Counted from the stretch's first letter, positions 1 through 6,837 are shown. The stretch: 9,956 nt of DNA from Ramlibacter sp. (GCA_023701085.1 JAMPXR010000055.1:1-9956), one strand, 5' to 3'. Translations and numbers: made by a program. The notes: a model not told the origin generated them from the letters alone.

Positions 1-600
1 CCGGCGGTCTTCCAGCATGTAGCTCACGCCGCTGGGCACGCGCAGGTTGTCCTCCAGCACGTAGTACTCGCCCGCGCCGCCGGCGTTGGCGGCCCGCACG
101 ATGTCGATGCCGGAGACATGCGAATAGATGTGGTGCGGCACGTACACGCCCATCATCTCCTTGCGGAACTGCGCGTTGTCCAGCACCTGCGCGGCGGGAA
201 CGACGCCGGCGCGGATGATTTCCTGCTCGTGGTACACGTCGTGCAGGAAGCGGTTGAGCGCCGTGACGCGCTGCACCAGGCCTTTTTCCAGATGCACCCA
301 CTCGGCGGCGGGAATGATGCGGGGAATCAGGTCGAACGGGATCAGCCGCTCCGTGCCGGCGCCCTCCTCGTCCTTGGCGCCGTAAACCGCGAAGGTGATG
401 CCCACGCGCCGGAAGATCATCTCCGCTTCGTCGCGCCGCGCCCGCATGTCCTCCTGCGGCTGGCGCGCGAGCCATTGCGCGTAGCCGCGGTAGTGGTCGC
501 GCACGCCCTGCGCCTGCACGTGCGACGGTCCACCGCTGCCCGGGAACGCAGCCTGGCCCGGATCGGGCCATTGGACATACATCTCGTCGAATTTGTGCAT
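1..600 (-). CDS. Circularly permuted type 2 ATP-grasp protein, N-terminal part (cut by window edge)
   Basis: The first 200 codons are present; the rest lies beyond the left edge. The protein begins MHKFDEMYVQWPDPG and contains stretches that I recognise as typical of the DUF404/DUF407 (CP_ATPgrasp_2) family: VGITFAVYG near residues 66-74, ERLIPFDLIPRIIPAAEW near 84-101, a helix ending in FLHDVYHEQEI near 118-128, and LEDNLRVPSGVSYMLEDR at 182-199. Full-length relatives are about 470-490 residues, so a bit over half is missing. The family has the ATP-grasp fold and is expected to make an ATP-dependent carboxylate-amine bond, possibly on a peptide; the substrate is unknown. In many genomes it sits with an alpha-E (DUF403) protein and a transglutaminase-like protease, which would be downstream, outside this window. 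The ATG at 598-600 is preceded by GGAG with an 8-base spacer. It follows comEC by 60 bp on the same strand. The family call is firm; the function is not. Confidence 0.93.
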   Translation of the reverse strand, partial: MHKFDEMYVQWPDPGQAAFPGSGGPSHVQAQGVRDHYRGYAQWLARQPQEDMRARRDEAEMIFRRVGITFAVYGAKDEEGAGTERLIPFDLIPRIIPAAEWVHLEKGLVQRVTALNRFLHDVYHEQEIIRAGVVPAAQVLDNAQFRKEMMGVYVPHHIYSHVSGIDIVRAANAGGAGEYYVLEDNLRVPSGVSYMLEDRR

Positions 601-660
601 CGCAGCGACTCCAGGCCACAGGATAGCAATATCCGGACCCGTGAAGCCGCCCTTCGCTTG
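601..660. other. Short gap between comEC and the ATP-grasp gene
   Basis: These 60 bp separate two same-strand genes. On the minus strand there is an AT-richer patch GATATTGCTATCCT (635-622) that could be a -10 region for the ATP-grasp gene, but there is no matching -35 at proper spacing. A small GAAG/CTTC stem is too short to call a terminator. Read-through from comEC is plausible. Confidence 0.4.
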
Positions 661-3177
661 CTAGGAAACGCGATGGTGCCAATAGCGCCGCGCCAGGTCG
701 CGCTGGCAGATGGACCGCGCGGGCGCCGCGGAGTCCCAGCGCAGCGCGCCGCAGCGCGGCGATTCGATCAGCATCGCGCCGCGGACGCGGTAGCGCTCCA
801 CAACGAGCGGCGACGGATGGCCGAAGCGATTGCGGTAGCCCGCCTGCACCAGCGCCAGCGCGGGCTGCACGGCATCCAGGAAGGCCTCGCTCGAGGATGA
901 CTTGCTGCCGTGGTGCGGCACCAGGAGCAGGTCGGCGCGCAGCACCGACCCGGTGCGCGGCGCCCCGCCGCTGCGCTCGACCAGCACGGCTTCCTGCGGC
1001 TGCTCGATGTCGCCCGCCAGCAGCGCGGTCCCCGTGCCGTTGGACACGCGCAGCACGCAGCTCATCGCGTTGGCCTTGGCGCCCGCCGCGTAGTCCGACA
1101 GCGCCGGATGCAGCACCTCGAAGTCGACGCCGTCCCAGCGCCACGCCTGGCCGGCGGCGCAGCGCCGCGCGGCGCGGATGGCTTGCAGCTCGTGGCCCGG
1201 TTCGATGGAACCGAGCAGTGCCGCCCGCGGCTGCATGTTCAGCACCGCGGCGGCGCCGCCCGTGTGGTCGCTGTCGCGGTGGCTGAGCACCAGCATGTCG
1301 ACCTTTTCGTCCAGGGCCCGCAGCAGCGGCACCAGGACCCGGTGGCCCGCATCGCTCTCGGGGCCGTAGCGCGGCCCGCTGTCGTACACCAGGGTGTGGG
1401 CCGCCGTGCGCACGATCACCGCGTTGCCCTGGCCGATGTCGGCCGCCAGCACTTCGAACTGCCCCACCGCGGGACGCGGCGCCTGCCACAGCAACACGGG
1501 CAGCAGCAGGGGCAAGCCCAGCAGGCGCGCGTGCCAGGGCAGCCGCATCGCCAGCAGCAGGCCGCCCAGCACCCCCGCAACGCCGGCCCACAGTGGCGGC
1601 GCGGGCGCCGACAGGGTGGCGAAGGGGAACGCGGCCAGCCACTGCAGGTACAGCGCGAGTGCCTGGACGGCCCAGGCCGCGACATGCCACAGCGGCGCCG
1701 CCACGACGCCCGCGAGCGCCAGCGGCGTCACCACCAGCGTGACCCAGGGAATGGCCAGCGCGTTGGCGAGCAGGCCCACCAGGGACACCTGCCCGAACAG
1801 CAGCAGCGTCAGGGGTGTGAGCGCCAAGGTGATCACCCATTGCTCGCGCAGCACGGACAGCAGCCGGCCCGCCGCGTGCGCCACGACCGCGCGCGCACCC
1901 TCCGCGCGCGCGGCGGATGCCGGTATGCCGACATCGGTGGCGAACAGAACGCCCACGGCAACGAAGCTCAGCCAGAAGCCGGGCTGCAGCAGCGCCCAGG
2001 GATCGAGCGTCGCCACCACGGCGCAGGCCAGCAGCCAGACATGCGGCCAGGGCCAGCGCCGCCCCGACATCCGCAGCAGCCCCACGGTCGCCAGCATCCA
2101 GACCGTGCGCTGGGCCGGCACGCCCCAGCCGCTGAACAGCGCGTAGCCGCCGGCCAGCAGCAGGCCGCCCACCAGCGCCGCGTGCTGGGCCGGCCACGCC
2201 AGGCACAGGCGCTGGCTGCGCCGCCACAGTGCCCCCACCAACCACGCGGCGGCCCAGGCGAACATCGTGATGTGCAGGCCGGAAATGCTCATGAGATGCG
2301 CCACGCCGGTGGCGCGAAACACGTCCCAGTCGCTGCGCTCGATCGCGTTCTGATCGCCCACGGCCAGCGCGGCGATCAGGCCCGCGCTCTTGCGCTCGGC
2401 CGCTCCCGCGCCCGGCGCAGCCGCCAGGTGCAGGAACACCGCGTCGCGCACGTCCTGGCGCGCCCGCTCCACCGGATGCCGCCAGGTGTCGGCGAGGCGC
2501 TGCGGCGGGACGTCGCGCGGTCCCGAGCGGACGTAGCCGGTGGCCTGCAGGCCTTGTTCCCAGAGCCACAGCTCGTAGTCGAAGCCGTGTGGATTGATGT
2601 TGCCGTGCGGCGCCTTCAGCCGCACGGTCATACGCCAGCGCTCACCGGCACGCAACTCGGGAGCCAGCCGCTGCAGCTCCAGCCGGCCCTCGGGATTCGG
2701 CATCGCGCCGCCGTACCAGCCGAGATAGAGCCGCGGTGGCACACGCACCGCGGCGCCATCCAAGGTGGCCGCTTCCACCTGCAGATGGAAGCGCAGGCCG
2801 GTTTCATGGCGCTGCGGCATCGCAGCGACCATGCCGGTGACCGCAATGTCGCGGCCTTCGAGCGCGGGGTCCAGCGCTTGCGCGGCGAAACGCGTGGCGC
2901 GCAGCCCGCACAGGCCGAACGCCAGCAGCGCGCAGGCCAGCAGGACGATACTGCCGCGAAGGAGTGCGGTGAGCCCAAGCGGGTCGCCGCGCCCGGTCGC
3001 CCCACGGCCGGCAAGCGACAGCCCGCCAAGAAAAGCCAGCGCCGTTGCCGCCGTCAGGGCGTAAACCGGCCAGGGCCACAGCGCCGCCTGTTGCAGTTGC
3101 AGCGACGAGCCCAGCACCACGCCCAGCAGCGCCGGTGCGATCCATCCGCCGCGGGCGAAGTCTTCGAGGTTCGGCAT
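661..3177 (-). CDS. comEC: ComEC/Rec2 family DNA internalization (competence) membrane protein
   Basis: This 838-residue protein has the three-part ComEC layout. The N-terminal part (about 1-245) has membrane helices near 11-50 and 75-95, a soluble OB-like segment (about 105-217) and the conserved stretch HGNINPHGFDYELWLWEQG (191-209). The central Competence domain (about 260-545) carries the signature HLMSISGLHI at 294-303 and several hydrophobic helices. The C-terminal metallo-beta-lactamase domain (about 572-815) has SHRDSDHTGG at 632-641, GDIE at 722-725 and VPHHGSKSS at 753-761, so its metal-binding residues look intact. ComEC forms the inner-membrane channel that carries single-stranded DNA into the cytoplasm during natural transformation. 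An in-frame TGA at 3187-3189 with no start codon between fixes the ATG at 3175-3177 as the earliest start, although its Shine-Dalgarno is weak. No other competence gene is in view. Function is inferred from the family; actual competence of the host is not shown. Confidence 0.96.
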   Translation of the reverse strand: MPNLEDFARGGWIAPALLGVVLGSSLQLQQAALWPWPVYALTAATALAFLGGLSLAGRGATGRGDPLGLTALLRGSIVLLACALLAFGLCGLRATRFAAQALDPALEGRDIAVTGMVAAMPQRHETGLRFHLQVEAATLDGAAVRVPPRLYLGWYGGAMPNPEGRLELQRLAPELRAGERWRMTVRLKAPHGNINPHGFDYELWLWEQGLQATGYVRSGPRDVPPQRLADTWRHPVERARQDVRDAVFLHLAAAPGAGAAERKSAGLIAALAVGDQNAIERSDWDVFRATGVAHLMSISGLHITMFAWAAAWLVGALWRRSQRLCLAWPAQHAALVGGLLLAGGYALFSGWGVPAQRTVWMLATVGLLRMSGRRWPWPHVWLLACAVVATLDPWALLQPGFWLSFVAVGVLFATDVGIPASAARAEGARAVVAHAAGRLLSVLREQWVITLALTPLTLLLFGQVSLVGLLANALAIPWVTLVVTPLALAGVVAAPLWHVAAWAVQALALYLQWLAAFPFATLSAPAPPLWAGVAGVLGGLLLAMRLPWHARLLGLPLLLPVLLWQAPRPAVGQFEVLAADIGQGNAVIVRTAAHTLVYDSGPRYGPESDAGHRVLVPLLRALDEKVDMLVLSHRDSDHTGGAAAVLNMQPRAALLGSIEPGHELQAIRAARRCAAGQAWRWDGVDFEVLHPALSDYAAGAKANAMSCVLRVSNGTGTALLAGDIEQPQEAVLVERSGGAPRTGSVLRADLLLVPHHGSKSSSSEAFLDAVQPALALVQAGYRNRFGHPSPLVVERYRVRGAMLIESPRCGALRWDSAAPARSICQRDLARRYWHHRVS

Positions 3178-3227
3178 ACGCCATGCTCAACGGCGCGCTG
3201 GGGAAATAGGCTGACATGCCTGCCATT

Positions 3228-3241
3228 CATTCGCACGAATG
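3228..3241. repeat. 14-bp inverted repeat ahead of comEC
   Basis: CATTCG and CGAATG are perfect 6-bp arms separated by CA. The element lies 50 bp ahead of the comEC start codon, a position suited to an operator. It differs at one position per arm from the element at 4342-4355 ahead of yihY. A regulatory role is inference only. Confidence 0.4.
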
Positions 3242-3269
3242 CCGGCGCAGGCCACACTCGCAGGCGCGA

Positions 3270-3292
3270 CTATCCACCGGGATTGTGGATAA
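3270..3292. promoter_or_regulatory. DnaA-box-like inverted pair ahead of comEC
   Basis: On the minus strand 3292-3284 reads TTATCCACA, an exact match to the strong DnaA-box consensus. On the plus strand 3270-3278 reads CTATCCACC, matching seven of nine positions. The two share TATCCAC/GTGGATA (3271-3277 and 3285-3291), a perfect 7-bp inverted repeat with a 7-base spacer. No oriC neighbours (dnaA, dnaN, gyrB) are present, so a local regulatory site for comEC or a titration site is more plausible than an origin. Chance occurrence remains possible. Confidence 0.5.
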
Positions 3293-3368
3293 CCCTGTTG
3301 ATTAACGCATCGGCAGGCCCCGGCGCGCGAGCGTTGGCGCGGGCTGGGACGCCGTTGCCTGCGAAACG

Positions 3369-3382
3369 GGCCGCCGGCGGCC
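3369..3382. repeat. GC palindrome downstream of yihY
   Basis: GGCCGCCGGCGGCC is a perfect 14-bp palindrome 52 bp past the yihY stop codon. On the minus (yihY) strand it can fold into a 5-bp stem with a 4-base loop and is followed only by CGTTTCG, so it lacks the T-run of a standard intrinsic terminator. It could weakly terminate yihY transcription, or simply reflect the GC-rich sequence. Confidence 0.25.
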
Positions 3383-3434
3383 GAACGGGGTCTGCCCGCG
3401 GGGCCCGTCGCGGTATCGGGCTCCCCGCCAGCGC

Positions 3435-4313
3435 TCACCCCGGCGGCGATCCGTGCCGGCCCTGGGCGTGGCTGCCTTGCTCGTGCGAATAGACCTTGGT
3501 GAACTCGGCGCCCAGCAGGAAGACTTGCGCCGCGTAATAGACCCACACCAGCAGGACCACCAGCGAACCCGCGGCCTCGAACGCGCCGGCGATCGCGCTC
3601 TTGCCCAGGTAAAGCCCGATCAGCAGTTTGCCGATCTCGAACAGGACGGCCGTGGTGACGGCGCCGACCCCTACGTCGCGCCAGCCGATCGGCGTGGTGG
3701 GCATCAGCTTGAAGATCATCGCGAACAGCAAAGTGGTGATCGACATCGACACCAGGATGTTGGTCGCCTGCAGCAGCGTCTCCCAGCCCGGCATGAGCCC
3801 GCCGGCCCAGGCGCCCAGGGCGGCGATCCCCGCGCTCACGAGCAGCGACACCATCAGCAGGAAAGCCAGCCCCAGGATCAGGCCGAACGACAACAGACGC
3901 GCGCGCAGGACGGCCCATAGGCCGGAGGGCTTCTCGGAAGCCGGAACATGCCAGATGCGGTCCAGCGCGCGCTGCAGTTCGGCGAACACAGTGGTCGCGC
4001 CCATCATGAGCACGGCCAGGCTGACCAGGCCGGCCACCCACCCGCGGTCGGTATCGCTGGCCCCGACCACCAGCCGCTGCACGAACTGCGCGCCCTGGGC
4101 GCCGATCAGCCCCGACAACTGGGCCGCGATCGCGCCTTGCACCGCCTCGTGCCCGAACAGGGCCCCGGCGATCGCGATGACGATCACCAGCAGCGGCGCC
4201 AGCGAGAACATGGTGTAGTAGGAGATCGCCGCGCCCATGCTGGGCGCGTAATCGGCGGACCACGCCCGTCCCGCCTTCAGCAGCAGGTGAAGAAATCGCC
4301 GCGGACCGATCAT
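3435..4313 (-). CDS. YihY/virulence factor BrkB family inner-membrane protein
   Basis: The predicted protein is 292 residues, usual for the family. It begins MIGPRRFLHLLLKAGRAWSAD and then carries the family's first-helix pattern SMGAAISYYTMFSLAPLLVIVIAIAG (25-50). I see six hydrophobic segments near 28-54, 92-110, 138-162, 186-204, 216-238 and 247-268. Other family landmarks are ALDRIWHVP (116-124), FKLMPTTPIGW (201-211) and the C-terminal WVYYAAQVFLLGAEFTKVYS (257-276). The frame stays open upstream to a GTG at 4380-4382, but that adds 23 residues unlike the family, so I chose the ATG at 4311-4313; neither start has a strong Shine-Dalgarno. The family is an integral membrane protein of unclear role; the BrkB name comes from a Bordetella serum-resistance study, and the old RNase BN label is obsolete. 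It is divergent from the hemerythrin gene. The family call is firm and the function unknown. Confidence 0.93.
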   Translation of the reverse strand: MIGPRRFLHLLLKAGRAWSADYAPSMGAAISYYTMFSLAPLLVIVIAIAGALFGHEAVQGAIAAQLSGLIGAQGAQFVQRLVVGASDTDRGWVAGLVSLAVLMMGATTVFAELQRALDRIWHVPASEKPSGLWAVLRARLLSFGLILGLAFLLMVSLLVSAGIAALGAWAGGLMPGWETLLQATNILVSMSITTLLFAMIFKLMPTTPIGWRDVGVGAVTTAVLFEIGKLLIGLYLGKSAIAGAFEAAGSLVVLLVWVYYAAQVFLLGAEFTKVYSHEQGSHAQGRHGSPPG

Positions 4314-4341
4314 GGCTGCGACTTTAGGCAAGGCTGCTGGG

Positions 4342-4355
4342 CATTGGGGCCAATG
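4342..4355. repeat. 14-bp inverted repeat ahead of yihY
   Basis: CATTGG and CCAATG are perfect 6-bp arms separated by GG, beginning 29 bp ahead of the chosen yihY ATG. If the GTG start at 4382 were used instead, this repeat would be inside the gene. It resembles the 3228-3241 element in length, spacer and most arm bases. An operator role is inference. Confidence 0.4.
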
Positions 4356-4476
4356 GTGGAAACGGATGTCACAAGCTGGCACCGCGCTCGGCCTTGGTCG
4401 TAGTCCCTGGCCGACAAGGTCTCTTGCGCAATCACCGACATCGCCGCCTGGCGAGGATGTCCAGAATCACTCCAGC

Positions 4477-4483
4477 AAGGAGA
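4477..4483 (+). promoter_or_regulatory. Ribosome binding site of the hemerythrin gene
   Basis: AAGGAGA lies 8 bases ahead of the ATG at 4492. This near-perfect Shine-Dalgarno decides the start, since the frame is open upstream to 4312 and would otherwise allow a 60-residue extension that looks non-coding. Confidence 0.85.
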
Positions 4484-4491
4484 TATCCCTC

Positions 4492-4977
4492 ATGAGTACA
4501 GCACCCGCACACCGTGGCGATGCCGTGGACCTGTTGGACGCGGACCATATCGCGGTCAAGAAGCTCTTCGGTCAATACAAGCAGCTCGCCGAGTCCGATG
4601 CCCCGGGGCCCGAGCGCCAGGCGCTCGCCGACCGGATTTGCCTGGAGCTATCCGTTCACATGCAGTTGGAGGAGGAAGCGTTCTATCCTCCGGTGCGCCA
4701 GGCCGTTGGCGACGAGGACATCATGGACGAGGCCGACGTCGAGCACGAAGGCGCGCGGAAGCTCATCGCGGAAATTTCGTCGATGAAGCCCGATCAGTCG
4801 CACTTCGATGCCAAGGTCAAGATGCTCGGGGAAATGATCGACCACCATGTGGGCGAAGAGCGCGGCAAGGTCTTCCCCAAGGCACGCCAGAGCGATCTGG
4901 ATCTCGTGGCCATGGCGGCGCAGCTCAAGGACCGGAAGCGGCAGATCGTCCATGAGTTCTCGCAGGCCTTGTCCTGA
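4492..4977 (+). CDS. Hemerythrin HHE cation-binding domain protein
   Basis: The protein is 161 residues, MSTAPAHRGDAVDLLDADHIAVKKLF onward, a single four-helix HHE domain. Candidate di-iron ligands are His19 (in LDADHIAVKKLF), His56 and Glu60 (in LSVHMQLEEEAFYP), His85 (in VEHEGARKL), and His118/His119 with Glu122 (in MIDHHVGEERGKVFP). This spacing matches bacterial hemerythrin-like proteins, which bind a non-haem di-iron centre and are linked to oxygen, nitric-oxide or oxidative-stress sensing or iron handling. There is no signal peptide and no fused signalling domain, so it is a stand-alone cytoplasmic protein; which ligand it senses or stores cannot be read from the sequence. The start is set by AAGGAGA at 4477-4483. 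The hydrolase gene follows 27 bp later on the same strand, so the two are probably co-transcribed. Confidence 0.95.
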   Translation: MSTAPAHRGDAVDLLDADHIAVKKLFGQYKQLAESDAPGPERQALADRICLELSVHMQLEEEAFYPPVRQAVGDEDIMDEADVEHEGARKLIAEISSMKPDQSHFDAKVKMLGEMIDHHVGEERGKVFPKARQSDLDLVAMAAQLKDRKRQIVHEFSQALS

Positions 4978-5004
4978 GGCGGGCGCGGCGCCGCAGGCAA
5001 AGGC

Positions 5005-5559
5005 GTGACCTCGCGCGTGCAGGCGCTGGCGAACAGCAGCCGGGTGCTGCTGCTGGTGGATTTCATCAATCCCCTGGACTTCGCGGGGGCCGATGGACTG
5101 GCGCCGGCGGCGGCGCAGGCCGCCGAGGCGGCCGCGCGCTTGCGGCGCAAGCTCGATCGCGAAGGTGTCCCGACGATCTACGCCAATGACAACTTCGGGC
5201 ACTGGCGTTCGGATTTCAGGCAGCAATATGCGCAGATCGCGCGCCTTCGGACCATTCCCGGCGAAATTGCGCGCACCCTGAAGCCGCGCCGGAAAGACTT
5301 CGCGATCCTGAAGCCGCGCCATTCGGCGTTCTTCGCCTCGCCCCTGGAGCTGATTCTCGATGGCATCGGCGCGCGCGAGGTCGTCATCGCCGGGTTGGCC
5401 ACCGACATCTGCGTTCAATTGACCGCCATGGACGGCTTCCTTCGAGGTTACAAGCTGCGCGTTCCCGCCAACTGCACGGCGGCGGAAACCGAGACCGCCA
5501 AGCTCGCCTCCCTGGCCTATATGGCAACGGTACTCAAGTGTGTGGTGGACGAAGCCTGA
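5005..5559 (+). CDS. Isochorismatase-family cysteine hydrolase
   Basis: The 184-residue protein shows the alpha/beta isochorismatase-like fold with the complete catalytic triad: Asp19 (RVLLLVDFINPLDF), Lys103 (FAILKPRHSAFFASPLE) and Cys136 (VVIAGLATDICVQLTAMDG). The ATD stretch before Cys136 is where the family has its conserved cis-peptide. Members hydrolyse amide or vinyl-ether bonds in small molecules (isochorismate, nicotinamide, ureidoacrylate, N-carbamoyl compounds); none of these substrates can be assigned here. The start is a GTG at 5005-5007 with a weak GCAGG 7 bases ahead; another GTG at 5017 is possible. The frame is closed upstream by the hemerythrin stop, so there is no fusion. 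Its last 43 bp overlap the 3' end of the convergent Tm-1-like gene. Confidence 0.92.
   Translation: MTSRVQALANSSRVLLLVDFINPLDFAGADGLAPAAAQAAEAAARLRRKLDREGVPTIYANDNFGHWRSDFRQQYAQIARLRTIPGEIARTLKPRRKDFAILKPRHSAFFASPLELILDGIGAREVVIAGLATDICVQLTAMDGFLRGYKLRVPANCTAAETETAKLASLAYMATVLKCVVDEA
5517..5559. other. Convergent 43-bp coding overlap
   Basis: The plus-strand hydrolase ends with TGA at 5557-5559 and the minus-strand Tm-1-like gene ends with TAG at 5517-5519, so their coding ends overlap by 43 bp. No intrinsic terminator can sit between the genes, and the two transcripts must be complementary at their 3' ends. This is seen directly in the reading frames. Confidence 0.9.
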
Positions 5560-6815
5560 GCGCTTCGTGCGCCCGCCTTCCCGCGCGGTATCCACCCTTC
5601 GTCGACCCACCGGTCGAAGATGCCCAGGGCCGCGTCCACGAAGGCGTCGTCGTTGATATGCAGGTCGAAGTCGTGCATTTCGACGGGAGGGCGGATGTGC
5701 CGGCGGAACTCGTCGACGAAGGCGGCATGGCCGGGCGCGTCGTGCATGGGCTGCCCTTCGGGGTCCCAGGCGTGGATGCCGCGGCGGGGCAGCAGGAAGG
5801 CCGTGGGGCCCCGGGCGCTATTCAATTTGCCGGCGACCTCGCGGGCGATCGCCCGGCGCTCGTCGGCCGTCGTGCCGGTCGAGCCGATCAGCCGGTTGTG
5901 CGCGTGGTAGGGCCTGCCGGCGAACCGCGCGGGCAAGGCGGCCCAGCTCTGGACATCCACCATGTCGCTCGCGCCGGGGGCCACCAGTTGCGGCAAGCCG
6001 CGGCGCCCGGCCGCCTCCAGGCGCGACGCGCCCGCGCTCACCACGGACCCGTGAAGGTGGTTGGCCACCTCGGCGAGCGCAAAGTCGAAGACGGCCACGA
6101 ACTCACCCTGTTCGATCAGCGTCTCCATCGCGCGCCCGCCCATGCCCGTGGCATGGAAAACGACCGCCTCGTAGCCGCGCCGCTCCAGCGCCGGCGTCAG
6201 CCGCAGCATGTAGCTCAGGCACGACTTGCCCAGCGAACTGACGGCCACGCGCGGTCGCCGCCGGCGCACCGGCACCACGGTGCTGCAGGCGCCCACCACC
6301 GCGCCGGCGGCCTGGCTGAGGATGGAGCGGCAGATCGAATTGAGCCCGTGCAGCCCGCCGGCCCACAGGATCATCATCAGGTCCGGCGCCAGCCGCTCGG
6401 GCGGGATCAGGTGCGAATAAGCGACGGTGGTCACGATGATCTTGGGCATGCCCAGCGGCAGGGCCGCCGTCACGTCGAGCGCGAGGTCCGTCCCCATGGT
6501 GCCGCCCAGGGCCAGCACCCCGTGCACCTGCCCGATGCGGTAGCGTTCAAGGGCGAGCTTGCGCGCGCCCTCGGACATCCGGGTCATCGCGAGGTTCTCG
6601 TCGCCCAGCGCGATGATGGCGTCCAGCGTCGTGCCCGCCGCGGCGGCGACCTCGTGCTTGCCGATCTCCGGCGTGAACGAAGGCGTGCCCAGGACGCCGA
6701 CGTCCATGATGGTCACGCCGGCGCCCTCGGCCTCGATGCAGCGCCTCATGAACAGCAGTTCATCGGCCTTGGTGTCGGCGGTGCCGACCATGAGGATCTG
6801 CAGGCCCTTTTTCAC
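5517..6815 (-). CDS. Tm-1-like ATP-binding domain protein (UPF0261)
   Basis: This 432-residue protein is full length for the UPF0261/Tm-1-like family. Landmarks are the N-terminal VGTADTKADEL (10-20), LALGGTMGTDLALDV (101-115), a SICRSILSQAAGAVVGA linker (160-176), the second-domain motif HATGMGGRAMETLIEQG (221-237), LVAPGASDMVDVQ (277-289) and HNRLIGSTGTTADE (306-319). It is the bacterial counterpart of tomato Tm-1, whose N-terminal half binds ATP and blocks tobamovirus replication; the bacterial role is unknown, and a metabolic enzyme is the general expectation. The start is a GTG at 6813-6815 with AGGAGA at 6821-6826; an overlapping ATG is out of frame and stops at once. It is 22 bp after the permease gene and so the last gene of the four-gene unit. 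The C-terminal tail (about 413-432) looks like an unconserved extension that runs into the convergent hydrolase gene. Confidence 0.93.
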   Translation of the reverse strand: MKKGLQILMVGTADTKADELLFMRRCIEAEGAGVTIMDVGVLGTPSFTPEIGKHEVAAAAGTTLDAIIALGDENLAMTRMSEGARKLALERYRIGQVHGVLALGGTMGTDLALDVTAALPLGMPKIIVTTVAYSHLIPPERLAPDLMMILWAGGLHGLNSICRSILSQAAGAVVGACSTVVPVRRRRPRVAVSSLGKSCLSYMLRLTPALERRGYEAVVFHATGMGGRAMETLIEQGEFVAVFDFALAEVANHLHGSVVSAGASRLEAAGRRGLPQLVAPGASDMVDVQSWAALPARFAGRPYHAHNRLIGSTGTTADERRAIAREVAGKLNSARGPTAFLLPRRGIHAWDPEGQPMHDAPGHAAFVDEFRRHIRPPVEMHDFDLHINDDAFVDAALGIFDRWVDEGWIPRGKAGARSAQASSTTHLSTVAI

Positions 6816-6820
6816 ATTTG

Positions 6821-6826
6821 TCTCCT
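6821..6826 (-). promoter_or_regulatory. Ribosome binding site of the Tm-1-like gene
   Basis: The minus strand reads AGGAGA, 5 bases ahead of the GTG at 6815. It supports a GTG start and independent ribosome loading on the last gene of the unit. Confidence 0.75.
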
Positions 6827-6837
6827 GGCTGGCGGCT

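Larger units (their letters stand above)
3178..3434. other. Non-coding gap between yihY and comEC
   Basis: These 257 bp are the longest stretch without a gene. I find no convincing small gene: the open frames crossing it lack a ribosome binding site and are continuations of antisense shadow frames. It must hold the 3' end of the yihY transcript and probably a comEC promoter, but I cannot point to clear -35/-10 hexamers. The structured elements are a DnaA-box inverted pair (3270-3292), a 14-bp palindrome with a 2-bp spacer (3228-3241) and a GC palindrome (3369-3382). The half nearest yihY is extremely GC-rich, while the stretch from 3282 to 3310 is locally AT-richer. Confidence 0.7.
4314..4491. 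promoter_or_regulatory. Divergent intergenic region between yihY and the hemerythrin gene
   Basis: These 178 bp must carry the promoters for both divergent genes. I see a 14-bp inverted repeat (4342-4355), an 8-bp palindrome TTGCGCAA (4424-4431) and a strong ribosome binding site at the plus-strand end. No -35/-10 pair is good enough to name. The region is less GC-rich than the flanking genes, as expected for promoter DNA. Confidence 0.6.

Noticed and set aside
3270..3310. Possible replication origin from DnaA-like boxes beside an AT-richer patch
   Set aside because: Only one perfect box and one partial box are present, the AT-rich stretch is short, and no dnaA, dnaN, gyrB or parAB genes are nearby.
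910..3492. Very long plus-strand open frame opposite comEC
   Set aside because: It is antisense to a clear ComEC gene. Its translation is dominated by Arg, Gln, His, Gly, Ala and Pro with no domain, the usual shadow of a GC-rich gene with G/C third positions.
4380..4382. Upstream GTG as the yihY start
   Set aside because: It would add 23 residues with Cys, His, Trp and Pro content unlike the family N-terminus. The internal ATG at 4311-4313 begins exactly where family similarity begins.
4377..4392. TGGCAC followed by TCGGC, resembling a sigma-54 promoter ahead of the hemerythrin gene
   Set aside because: The -24 half matches, but the -12 GC dinucleotide is missing at the required spacing; it appears only with one extra base.
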